From: Tubulanus polymorphus
Lineage: Eukaryota > Nemertea > Palaeonemertea > Tubulaniformes > Tubulanidae
Length of the DNA stretch: 64,000 nt
Direction of reading: 5' to 3'
NCBI RefSeq assembly: GCF_964204645.1
Contig: NC_134025.1
Span: 3,415,001-3,479,000 of the forward strand
Both the position numbers and the translations under genes were made by a program. Positions 25,265 through 36,339 of the stretch are shown here, one piece after another (position 1 is the stretch's first letter; each line of letters opens with the position of its first letter). The notes under the pieces were generated by a model. The model was not told the DNA's origin and did not search any database. It was given only the letters and a program-made list of their open reading frames with translations.

Positions 25265-25534
25265 ATGGATTCTGTGTCACCAAAAGTGGATGTAACCTAT
25301 CGTTCATGTGTGCTACCAGTTTCCGCTTGGCACCGATTTTGGTATCCAGGTGCAAGTGTGGTCCGTTCCAGAACTGAATTGAAAACTCAATTGCAAACCT
25401 CGGAGGAAAGATTTCTCGGGCAAACTAGGAGTTCGTTGGAGCACCATCGTTATTTGGAGCGAGCGTACAAGTATTCATACAAACTCTTATCATTTGGAGA
25501 CTCAACATGGATGATCCATAAAGAGAACGAATAG
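25265..25534 (+). CDS. Possible small gene, 89 residues, unknown function
   Basis: The open frame begins at an ATG just after a TTCTCAATTAG acceptor-like site and runs to a TAG. Its composition looks protein-like, with aromatic and charged residues throughout (WHRFWYPGAS; RYLERAYKYSYKLL), no low complexity and no membrane segment. No family is recognised. Size and composition resemble small ciliary or sperm microtubule inner proteins, but this is only an impression. It could be a last exon of a larger gene or a chance frame. Confidence 0.4.
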   Translation: MDSVSPKVDVTYRSCVLPVSAWHRFWYPGASVVRSRTELKTQLQTSEERFLGQTRSSLEHHRYLERAYKYSYKLLSFGDSTWMIHKENE

Positions 25535-25594
25535 TCAACTATTGAAATCATAGGTAATAATATCTATGGAGATATTGAAATAATGGGTTTGTTT

Positions 25595-26312
25595 TTATAA
25601 ATGAATAAGTTCTCTTTCTGAGTTAAAGGCAGCGCTGTTTGGACGACCGGTTTTAGGGACTAGATTCATCCAATAATCTCTACCGTGTCTGTAATAAATG
25701 AAAAGAATACAATGAGCTGCTTCTGCGCAATGGATACTGGTAGAAAGTCAGAACTGGCTATCAGTTTACTGTTGACGGTCATGTTCAAATGCATTCTGTG
25801 CGTATCCAGCCGCGAATGGTAAATTATGATATTTTCAAGGAGGTCTAAATCCCCGTTCTTCGTATAACTGTAATAATATCATTATAGTAGAATATTTGTT
25901 ATGTTACCCGAGGATGGAATTCCCAATGGGATCAGAATATTGAAATGCAATGAAACGTGTACAAACCTCTTAACAATAAGTTAATTTTGTGACCCCTGAT
26001 CTTGAGCCACAAATGTGCATCACCGGTACTTACACAGATGGGGACCCGGGCAGGTCGGCCCACTTATATGTCATTATAGTGTGTTAGACCCTGTGTCGTG
26101 AGTAGAATATGTTGCAACATAGAGCTATAGTTCTATGGTTGCAAACAAGTATATAAAACTTACCAGCGTCAGGATGTTCTCTAACGCATTCAGGAGTATG
26201 AATTCCAGCAGTCACATATCCTCTTCTTTCAAGTGTATTTATATAACTACCGTCGCCTAATAATTATACGTTTTGCTAATATTTCCAGTATATTCGGTTT
26301 AGTAGCCATATC
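25595..26312 (-). pseudogene. BHMT pseudogene keeping only exons 1, 7 and 8
   Basis: A decayed tandem copy lying just downstream of the intact BHMT-like gene. Exon 1 (26312 to about 26168) matches the intact exon 1 closely (MATKPN start, HTPEC, EHPDA, same donor) but has a one-base insertion and a premature TAG at 26247-26249. Exon 7 (near 25869-25770) retains ERGFRPP, then a GGA-to-TGA stop at 25835-25837. Exon 8 (25685-25595) still reads HGRDYWMNLVPKTGRP to a TAA. Exons 2-6 are absent. The sequence ahead of exon 7 keeps only the last five bases of exon 6 (AAGAG) plus its donor and intron start, around 25953-25971, so the deletion ended inside exon 6. Confidence 0.88.
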
Positions 26313-27512
26313 TCTTGAAAGTAAGGCCAACTACAGGCACTTGAGTATGGGCTTTGACCTTGTTGGTGTTTTAAAAATGATGTAAGTTAGGCTACGCCAA
26401 AAGAAAACCCTGCCCGACCGACCCGATATTTCAGTCGTTTCAAATAATCATTTTCGGAATAAAATTGAAATGCCTACCGACCCTTTTTCAAAATATTGGG
26501 TGAAATTACTTTTTTCAAACGTGGCCGGTCGACTACCAAACTGGCGAACTCCATTCTCGTAGATGTTTTCGTCGTCGGCACTCTGAGATCAACTTTATTA
26601 CATCGGATTTAACAATTGATTCTGGAAATGGTGCAGCCATACTCAGACAACTTTGCTTATCGGACATTGATGGCGATCTTGGATCTGTACCAGGATTCTC
26701 CGTGAAAATGGGTCAAAATATGGTTTTTTTTATTAGTTAATTGACATTCCGACTAAAGATTCGGTCCAGTTAAAAGTATTTACGGCGACCTACCCCATTT
26801 TCAAAAGTACCCCATTTTTTTCTATAAAAAAAAAAATCCCTACCTACCCATTTTGGTGATTGCCCCGCCCGAAAAACAGATTTTTGTGTGGTCTTATCGT
26901 AATCTATTACAATAAAAACTCCACCGGGTCGCCATGCAACTGATTTACCCATAATCCAATTTGCGCCCCTGCGTCATGGGTACTAAATCGGAGATATCCT
27001 CAACCGTTTTCGTTCAATGCATGATGAAGTCTCTGTCAAATCCAGGGAAGCTGTTAAAATTCAAATTAGAGTTGACATACTGTCTCTTCACATCAATGTA
27101 ATCTGTTAGATTAACTGTATGGTTCGTTTTATGTACCGTCATGTCTTGATATTAGTACGGTATTTCACTGCGTAAATATGGCGACGTTGAGAAAAAGATC
27201 GTATGGAGCAACCTTGGAGTAATCATTTGAATGATTACTCCAAGGGTTAACAACTACCCAGTGCCCGGCGGCATCTTGGAAATCAAATCGCCAAATCGCT
27301 CGCCGAGCGAGTTGGGTCAATCGCAAAATTCGATCGGAAAATCGTGTTCGTAAAATAAAAACGCCGCTAGTAAGTCCAAAGGTTTCACAAAAGGTGTTGA
27401 GAGTTTGTGCCAAGTTGAAGATTTGGAGACATTCTGCTTGGATTTGAATGTATAATTTGATTTTTATTTGGAATATTGACTTAACGCGATTAAATGAACA
27501 TTTTTTCTGTTT
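26313..27512. other. Intergenic with repeat-like blocks
   Basis: Between the BHMT pseudogene and the intact gene. Around 26395-26520 and 26775-26890 are pyrimidine-rich blocks with repeated CCGACC/CTACCC motifs and A/T runs, resembling a dispersed repeat. A perfect palindrome lies at 27212-27245. No exon is supported. Confidence 0.45.
27212..27245. repeat. Perfect 34-base palindrome
   Basis: CCTTGGAGTAATCATT, then TG, then its exact reverse complement. The arms are 16 bases with a two-base centre. No terminal repeats or gene border are obvious nearby. Confidence 0.85.
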
Positions 27513-29552
27513 TCATAAATGAATAAGTTCTTTTTCTGAGTTGAGAGCAAGGCTGTTTGGACGACCAGTTTTGGGGATGAGATTCATCCAAAAATCTCTA
27601 CCGTGTCTACAATAAATAAAGATAAAAACAACACTGAAGTGAGAGGTTCATAAACTGGGTGAAATTGACGTCGAATGAGCGGTCAGTTTAATACTTGGAA
27701 CGCGAGAGTGGAAATGAACTACGTGAATATCCTTCCGCGAATGGTAGATTATGATCTTTTCCAGGAGGTCTGAATCCGCGTTCCTCACATAACTATAATA
27801 ATATCATAATAGAATATTCAAAGTAATCCGATGAATTCATAAACAGGGTTTAAGCTCAACCCCGATCGTGTCTAACTAAAAGTAAATTGATCTAAATCAT
27901 TGCAATAGAACTAACACTAGTAAATGTAATTAGCAGGGGCGGATCTAGGGGGGGTGTCTTGGTCCAATTTTTTGGACCAAGGTTTACCATCAATAGTTTT
28001 TTCAACGAGTGAATTGACCGAAAGCATCCCCTAAAATGTTGTAGAAGTATCCGGAGTACGTGGTGTTTCGTAAAAAGTGCCCTTTTTCTCATTGGACACC
28101 CCCCCCCCCATGGAAAATCCTAGATCCGCCCCTGAATCGGATAAAACGCGATAAAACGTGTACAAACCTCTTCGGCCATTTCACGAATATGATAACTCTC
28201 GAAACCACAACATCCTCCGATATATCTCACTCCGAGTTCATAAGCTTTACGGGCATAATCTCTACATTCCCAACGAGTAAGAACGCGCGGTTCCATCGCT
28301 GAAAATAAAAAAAACCCCATCAAATCAGATGATATTATTACCTGTTCTAATATCGTTGATTCATATGTACTTTCAGCTCACCTAGCAAGAACTCGGGTAG
28401 ATGCGAATATCCTTCAACTAAATACTCAGTATCAGGAGATAAGAATCCGATTGGTTGCATTATTAGAAATGGAGATAAACCAGCTTCTTTCAGAGCATCT
28501 TTCATCAATTTCATCGTTTTCAGTTGCGCGTTATAATCAAACTGACAATTTAAACCCACAATATCAGCTCCTGGGTGATTGAAAACAAACGCTTATTTCT
28601 TACAGATCTTGGATGATATTGATACATGAAACATGTTTGAAAAATAACGCAACGAATGCAGTGGGGGAAACTTATTCACGATGAAGGCATGATTCCAAAC
28701 CTCGTTTAGCCATTCTAACTGCACACTCTCCTGCACTGATTCCATCAATACAACCAACTGAACCTATTCTCATCGTACACGCTATTGGCTTGTTGTATTT
28801 CTTCATCACATCAATCGCCCATTCCATCTCTTCGATTGAAGCGAAAAACTAAATTTAAAATACATTGTTCAGTTACAAATTGTTCATAATGGAAAACTTA
28901 AAATTAAAACATATTCGTATTGAATAACGTTTTGGTTTAATAAACCTCCGCTATGAAGAAATCGACATCCTTTTCTTTGAACACTTCGCATTGCTTTTCG
29001 AATTCTGCTTGGACTGCTGCCTTCCCTTTCCCAGCTGTGTAGGTCGGTGTAGGCGACACACCTCCGCAAACTAGCAGATTGTATGATTTGGCAACGTCAA
29101 GCGCAAGATCGCATCCTGCATGATTTATATCTGCTCCCTAGTAGAACAATATTATAGAAAACATTTGATACTGATAAACTTAAAGAATTCATTAATTCTG
29201 AAGGACCCAGAATATATTACATCGTATTGTTTGGCCGTGTCACTCAATTGAAGTTTTCCATCCGTCGCATGAAAAGTGAATGCTTGAATTACATCAGCTC
29301 CAGCTCGAGCAAATTCTTTATGTAAACCACTTACTGAAAATCAGAAATCGTTTCTTTATCAATAATCCGAAGTCGATTATCTCAACCTGTTATCGTTAAA
29401 TACCTACCAGCATCGGGATGTTCTAGAACACATTCAGGAGTATGCAATCCACCAGTCACATATCCCCTTTTTTCTAATGTATGTACATAACTACCGTCTC
29501 CAATTACGGGGCGTTTCGCCAATATCTCTAGTAAGTTCGGTTTAGTGGTCAT
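27513..29552 (-). CDS. BHMT: Betaine-homocysteine S-methyltransferase family protein
   Basis: Zinc-dependent methyltransferase that remethylates homocysteine to methionine in the cytosol. Exons 29552-29408, 29333-29221, 29137-28946, 28848-28701, 28570-28382, 28298-28168, 27792-27695 and 27606-27513 total 1,110 bases (369 residues; vertebrate BHMT is about 406). Zinc ligands are present: LNCQFD in exon 5 and GGCCGF in exon 6. Other family marks are [32 protein letters not shown], and a C-terminal HGRDFW dimerisation-region segment. The residues that line the betaine pocket in vertebrate BHMT differ: GLHTPE where vertebrates have GPWTPE, and TFHAT where they have TFYAS. The methyl donor is therefore uncertain. 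The protein ends before the last 30-odd residues of vertebrate BHMT. Confidence 0.93.
27934..28134. mobile_element. Small TIR element (hAT-like MITE) in BHMT intron 6
   Basis: 201 bases bounded by perfect 16-base inverted repeats, CAGGGGCGGATCTAGG at the left and its complement at the right. The CAGGGGCGGATC start is typical of hAT-group non-autonomous elements. An inner hairpin (CTTGGTCCAA/TTGGACCAAG) and G/C runs next to both termini are present. No coding capacity is seen. An 8-base target duplication is not evident, so age or a secondary change is likely. Confidence 0.75.
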
Positions 29553-30177
29553 TTCCAGTGTTGACTGTTACAATATGGGGAAACAATTGGTCTTCACTTC
29601 TTCACCGTTGTTTTCTGTTATCTCATAAGATAACACCGTGGTCTCGTGAACTCTACGTGAATCACAAGTTTGGGATGAAATCGATTGGTCATCAGCACGA
29701 ACATTGTCTTGGACTTAAGTGAGGGTTGATCTATCTGAGATCGTTATGCATAATGATAAGATATATATCGAGTAATACTACTTATCAGTGTAATCAAAGA
29801 ACATTGTCGTTGTCAGCGAGAATGCACCTATCGAAGCAACCTTGCGAACACGCAAATAATATCTCTGAACATGAAAACGAAAATGAATTATCCATACGCC
29901 GAAACAGCCAATATTAACTGTTGAAATTCAAATTTTCTATTTTTGTTATGGGATGAACAATAAGACACAGCTAAGCAGGAAAAACCTTTTGGATTAGACA
30001 CTCTTGTTTTGGCGCGCTGCTGTCCGTTCCTCTCTGTGCGGGGTGATTTTACGCACCGCCACCAAAACATGGATTATGAATACCTAAAAAGTTTCTGGAA
30101 GCCAAAATTTTGGTTTGATTAATACATCGATGTTAGAAATAACTAGATTACATCGTTTTTGTTTAAATTATCATTTT
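29553..30177. other. Intergenic: BHMT promoter side and GMC 3' flank
   Basis: Both neighbours are on the minus strand. The interval should hold the BHMT promoter. A small GTTATCT-CATA-AGATAAC hairpin lies near 29618-29635. No coding exon is recognised. Confidence 0.4.
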
Positions 30178-33100
30178 TTATTTATAAAGATCACTTTTTA
30201 CAATATCACTGGCCCTTTCAGCCATAGCTACGATAGGAGCGTTTAGATTTCCGGTAGGTATTTGCGGCATGATCGATGCATCCACGATTCTTAATCCTCG
30301 GATCCCTTTAACTCTGAAATGGAAAAGAAAAAGGTACAAATACACCTAGGTTGAAAATCTTAAATCGCACGTAGCAAGACTGGATCAATCGATTCATTCG
30401 GCGTAGGAAAATTAATGCACCTTAGTTTAGGGTCGACTACGGTGTCGTTTCTTCGATGGTCACCCATTCTGCATGTACCGCATGAATGATACACAGTCGT
30501 CGCTATATTGGTGACGAGGCACGCAAAATATTCATCACTGGCGGTTTGTGTATGTTCACATCCCTCGTACACGGGTAAATGCGGTTTAACGTCCATAGCT
30601 TGAAAAGCCTTACTCGAGTTGATTATATCTATTGTCATTTTTATTCCTGAAAATAATATATTCATTTTGAAAGCGGTCAGTTCGTAGTAAGTTTAAAATC
30701 TCTAGAAAGAATCTGAATTCTGTGGTGCCCTGGGAAAAGAAATCGGACGACTTCTCGTATTGAAAAAAAAAAGATTTTATCTATGACGCTGTTTAAAAAA
30801 TCTAATACATTTTTATCATAATCTCTTAATGTCAGAGCCTGCATCACGGACACATATATATATAGTACGCCGCCAAATAAGGGTTCACACCCATCAGTAA
30901 CGTCATATTCCGTCATACGGACCAGTCAATATGACGTAAGGAAACGTGACGCTGGAGGTGTTATTCGTGATACTTTATTTTATAAATTTGAAATCTGGAG
31001 TCATCCACGCGCCTGTCCTGTGCCTCAAGACCACCGAATTATGTCGCATTATCTTTGATCGCAAATAGGCTCCTCACCTTCAACAAGTCGGTTTACATCG
31101 TGCCCCGACGATAGAATATTCGGGTCTATTAACACGTCATCCTCAGGTAGATTAGACTGTAATTTAATCGTTCCTCGCGACGCTATACCGCTCACTAACG
31201 TCACTGCGATTATAAAACCTTCTTGGTCTGTGTCGTGATTTGGTGGAATGAATTTTGCCCATGCGTCTTCTTTGTAATTGGATAAAGTTTTAACTGCATC
31301 ATTCGCGATGGAACCAACCCCTATTGATTGTAGCTCGATATCGGGAATGTCGGTCTCCGCCGTTTGATATTTCGTTTTTATAAAGCCTATACCATTAAAG
31401 CCAGACGCCCCACTGAGATAACCTATAAAAATAACAAAAGAACACTTCAGAATTATGATTGACGATTCAAGTGACCGTTTTACCCCGACACGACAGAACG
31501 CTTAAACATTTATATTCACCTTTTCCTTGAAAAACGTATTTAACAATTTGTCGCAGTGACTTGAGTTTTGATTCGGTGATACTAACGGTTTTCCCGATCG
31601 AGAAATATATGCCAACAAATGGATGATCCTGTAGATTGTGACCAACTGGTAGATCGGATATACTCTCGATCTGAAAAATACGAACGCATATATGACCCGG
31701 TCTAAAACTATAAAGACTGAATAAATCACGCATTGGTTTCCTTACGTTATGAGATTCTAAATGTTTACGAGGTCCAATTCCTGATAACATCATTATCTTA
31801 GAAGTAGCGATTGCTCCAGCTGATAGTAACACCTCCCCTCCTGGCTTGACAAATAATTTCCTTCCATCACTCAATTGGACTCCTGTGGCAATTTGCTTCG
31901 AGTCTCCACTCAGTCGAACCAGAACCTGAAGAAAAATTTTTAAAACCATTTGAGGTTTCGCACACAGAACAGCAAGACACAAAAACAATTCTTTTCATTT
32001 GGAAATGAGTGGATTTTGAAAATTGAATGAGTCTTATTCATTCCGTCTTGTTGGCCTATTGATTCCGACTGATTACTCCGAGATGACTATGGCTTTACCT
32101 TGTCAACATGTGTACTGCTCAGGAGTTTTAAGTTCTCTCTATTGAGGGCAGGTTTCATGTAAGCGTCGTATGTGCTCCATCTCATACCTCTATATGTCGT
32201 AGCTGTAAAACGAAAAAATACGAAATTCTATTAACTCATCAACCATGTCGCATTCACTACTGGGCTATTTGGGTTACCTTGAGCGCTGGTAAATCCGATT
32301 TGAGATCGTCCGTTTACATCCGTTAACGGAAAACCAGCTTCCGTGCCAGCTTTTAAAAACGCCTCGGTAAGTTCATCGAGTGTATCGACATCGCTCACTT
32401 GCAGAGGTCCATCAAAACCATGAAATCCTAAACACATAATGATGCGTACACATATTGAATTTTAATTTACCTATTACACTACAAGCAATGTGAGTTAGTT
32501 ATTCCATTTATACCTGGATCGAGAAGTTTAAGTCTCCCCTTATTATTTTCTGATTTGATGAAGTATTTCAATAGGTTGCTGTAGTTCCACCCGGAAGCAC
32601 CGTAAGTTTGTTCCCAATTGTTGTAATCAGCTCGATTACCCCTCACGTATAACATCGCGTTTATCGTACTAGTACCTCCGACAGCTTTTCCAGCCGGTAT
32701 GGTGAATTGCTGAAATTAATCACCAACAGTGAAATTCTAATTAAATCTATCAAATAGCTTTTTTGTTCACCTGACGGAATAAAATCTAATCATACCTTAT
32801 TTTTTAGACTTCTACAGGCGTATTTTTGCGGCGTTGATATATACGACCAATCGATGGAGGATTTTTGTAATAACGGTGTCGCAATCGGAATTGATGATAG
32901 AAGTCCTGTCCACCCAGAGGGCACATCTCCGGCTTCTATCAATGCGATGTTTAATGTATTATTCTCCGAAAGTCTATTCGCCAGTACGGTGCCACTTGTT
33001 CCAGCGCCAACTGAATATTCAAAATTAGTTCTTAAACATTGAACAATAAGAACAAATGGCAAACCCGATATTCGATCAACTATCATGTATTACCTAAACT

Positions 33101-33250
33101 AAACCAGTTAATTCTTTCCAATAAATATTTTTGAATCGATAACTCACCGATAATGATATCGTATTTGATGTCTTCAGATGGTTTTGGACGGCAGAAAATT
33201 GCAATAATAACTCCTGTAAAAACGGCGAATATCACGAAATTAGAGATCAT
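30178..33250 (-). CDS. GMC-family FAD oxidoreductase (glucose/choline dehydrogenase-like), membrane-anchored
   Basis: Predicted 601 residues. Exons 33250-33148, 33010-32796, 32709-32514, 32427-32278, 32202-32099, 31925-31746, 31670-31520, 31422-31078, 30646-30421 and 30313-30178 total 1,806 bases. The N-terminus ([16 protein letters not shown]) is a signal anchor, followed by the FAD-binding [32 protein letters not shown] is the GMC signature 1 and [20 protein letters not shown] is signature 2. The C-terminal domain has the catalytic histidine in [10 protein letters not shown] and the paired asparagine in TGNLNAP. Family members oxidise alcohols or sugars using FAD; the substrate cannot be told from sequence. 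The stop overlaps an AATAAA-like polyadenylation signal on the minus strand. Confidence 0.92.
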
Positions 33251-34227
33251 GATGCCGGTCCATATAATGCGCCTGTCACCACCACCTGCGCTACTCGTAA
33301 CAACTAATCTTATCGTGTCTGTGGATGATTACGTATCTACTGTCACTCGGGATGCTGCGTCACTATATTGCTGCATTGTGAGAGTTACAGTCGTGTCTTC
33401 GATATATTAAGTGATAATAAGGTGATTAATTATCGACTTCGAGTGTCAATTTCCGTCGATGATCAGTGTATGAAGATTGACACGTATATATCGCCTCCTA
33501 CTGAGATCCTGCACCGCTGCGCCTAATTATTTATCTCCCATCATTTTAACCGATCGAACTTGACATTATCCAGCAGACACGAATGTCGTTTTCTGTGCTG
33601 CTGTTCCGTGCGAATTTCTTCCTTAAGGACCGCAGTGTCGTATGGTCATTTTACATGTCATAAAAAATCAGTAAGAAGAAATAAATCTATTCCGCTGTGT
33701 GAATTCTATTTGGTCTATGGTAGGTCAACATAAGTTGTCCATTGTATTTGCGCGTCGGAGGAGTGGATCGTACCGGTGTATGTTCGCTGAGAGTGGCCCC
33801 ACAAAAATTGGAATGACATAGCTTCAAAACAAAATTAAGGGTCTCAGGAAACACGGATGTTTTTTTAGAAGTACATGTAATGTTCTGTATCCCTTGATAT
33901 TATCATGAATTTAACAGTAAGCCGGATCTCTTAAAATTCGAGCGGTGTCATTTTTGTCTCCCCTCAAGATCACACAGGCCAGACTTACATAATCTGTGAC
34001 ACATCTTGTGAATTATAGGTAAATTTTATGGGTTAATCATAGGTCAATTATGGGTAGGCTCCTAGTCTAGTATGTTACACTGGAGATTCTCACATCCGCC
34101 GGTTTTGATTATTTGTACGATTACAAAATCTTGGGATTCGAACCTAACCAACAAATTACGAGTAGTGGTCTGCACCGATTCAATTCAATAAGCTATATTG
34201 CCAGTAACCAGGGTAACTGAAAACAAC
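33251..34227. promoter_or_regulatory. Divergent interval between GMC oxidoreductase and AK9
   Basis: The starts are head to head 977 bases apart, so this interval should contain both promoters. The AK9 start lies in AACATGGCGGATG, which resembles a YY1 site at an initiator. A minus-strand B-box-like GGTTCGAATCC lies at 34134-34144. Confidence 0.35.
34134..34144 (-). repeat. tRNA B-box-like sequence, possible SINE relic
   Basis: The minus strand reads GGTTCGAATCC, identical to the B-box near 15022. No A-box or cloverleaf is seen, so this is a weak call. Confidence 0.25.
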
Positions 34228-36308
34228 ATGGCGGATGAAATGGAGGAAAATATTTCTTTAGAGGTATTCTTCAATTTTCAAAGTCATAACAATTGATTAT
34301 ATGGTTAAAATGACATCTTACATGAATTGCCACTCTAAAAGTTCAAGCCATACTATTGCGCTGTGCGGGGTTGGGTCGGTTCGCAATATATGATTGATAC
34401 CGACTGACTTTCGACGTCGTCATTAACAACGTGGTTGACGTTATTACAGATGCCAGACAAACAGTTGTGGTTGTGACTGACTGACTTTTTTGACAGTGAT
34501 TGAGATTCTTGAGTGATGGTTGGTTGTTGTTGTTTTCGTTGACAGTTCCTATAGGCCTAGTTTTTTTTGTGAAAAAGTGAAGTCACCCACCTAATAAAAA
34601 GGGCTGCCGAGCCCAATGAAATGCCTGCATTTAGGCCTACTACTTAACAACACTTAGAAATATCTTTCAAATTCAAAACACAAACTCAAAAACTGGCCCT
34701 GGCCTGCCAACTATAGGCTAAAGACAATCAATAAATGCTGGTCTATATCTAGTCCTGGAAGTGGTTGCATTCATAATGAACAGACACTAAGTTTCTTGGT
34801 GATCGATGGTCGTGGATAGAATTTGGATTTTAACCCTAGCTCTAAGCCCGTTTTTTTCATCCATATCTTTCTTCCTTTTGTCCTTATCTTTATTTTTCCT
34901 TTCATAAAAATACTTGTCAAAAAGTGTTAATGACCATTATTGATATTATTAATGTAATTGAATTGAAGCAAAATGATCCAAATCATGTAGTATCGATCTT
35001 GCCTGATTTATGCAACTAAAGGATTTTTATTAAGGTAATACAAATGCATGTATCTGGGGAATTCAAAAAGGATCTAATCTGTTTTTGATTCTGCCTGTAA
35101 ATTATTGTTTGCATGCTCAACACCAATGTGTGGACTCAATAAATCCTGTTATGAATTGTTTTTGTGGTTGATTTATTATTGACTTATTGTAGAAAGCATC
35201 TCTCGAATTTTCAGCTTTTGTAAAAATCAACTTATAATTTCAGGAGCCGCAGAATTCTAATGCAGGGCAACCTGAAGAAGTTCAAAATGTAGAGAATCGT
35301 GCAGTTAGCGTGTCTCATTCCGTTCCCTCCAATCATTCTCAGCACAAAGTCTCTCCTAAAGACCCGTATAACGAAGATGAGGTATTTTGCATTCAAAAAT
35401 TGCACTACTTTACCAGAACTATACTTCGTAATATTGACAGGTTTTATTGTTTAATTATTCTAGACTGAACTTCGATTTCTTCATTCTAAACCAACCTGTT
35501 TCATTGTATTTGGTAAACCTGGATCAGGTACTTCAACTCTTGCCAGAAGATTATCTCAGGAATGGAAATGTGAACTGATCAGTGGTGAGAATTGATAATT
35601 CTATGAATTACTGGTACCGTTTAAAGTCTCCTTGGTGCCATTATCTTACCATTTGTAAATGTTTGTTTTTGCCAGCTTCGGAATTGATAATGCAAGGCCT
35701 AGAACTTCAAACTGATCTGGGGAATAAAGCCCATGAAATTTTGACAAGAGGAGAAGCTATCCCTGAAGAAATGGTTGTTAAATTCATAGAAGAGAAAATA
35801 AATTCTCCTGAAGTTGCACATCATGGTAAGCTTGTTTGATTAATGAGTGATACGTTAGCTTAGTAGGCCTATAGTTTTCATTGAAGGTAAACCTTAAATT
35901 ACCTTGATATAGTTGAAGATTACATTGATTTTTTACTCAATAACAGGTTATGTGCTGGAAGGCTTTCCTTCGCTTAGTGAAGACTATCTTAGTCTCAGAG
36001 ATCAATTAGAATTGACTAAGAATTGGAAACTTCAACCAGACTTCATTATCAATGTTAAGGTAAATATTTGATGAATATACACGGCAAATGTTGTGGCAGT
36101 TTCAATACAAGGAAGGTTCAGCTACATTTTATTTTATGCAATTTCAAGAAGAGAGAGTCTAATTGTGTGTATTTTGTAGATACCGGATAAAGATTTAGAA
36201 CGCAGACGATGTGGAATGCGTATGGATCAGATAACAGGTGACATCTACGTACAAGAAGCGTACAATCCAGAACGCACGATAGTAATACCCGAGGTGAATG
36301 AGGGCGAG

Positions 36309-36339
<31 letters not shown>

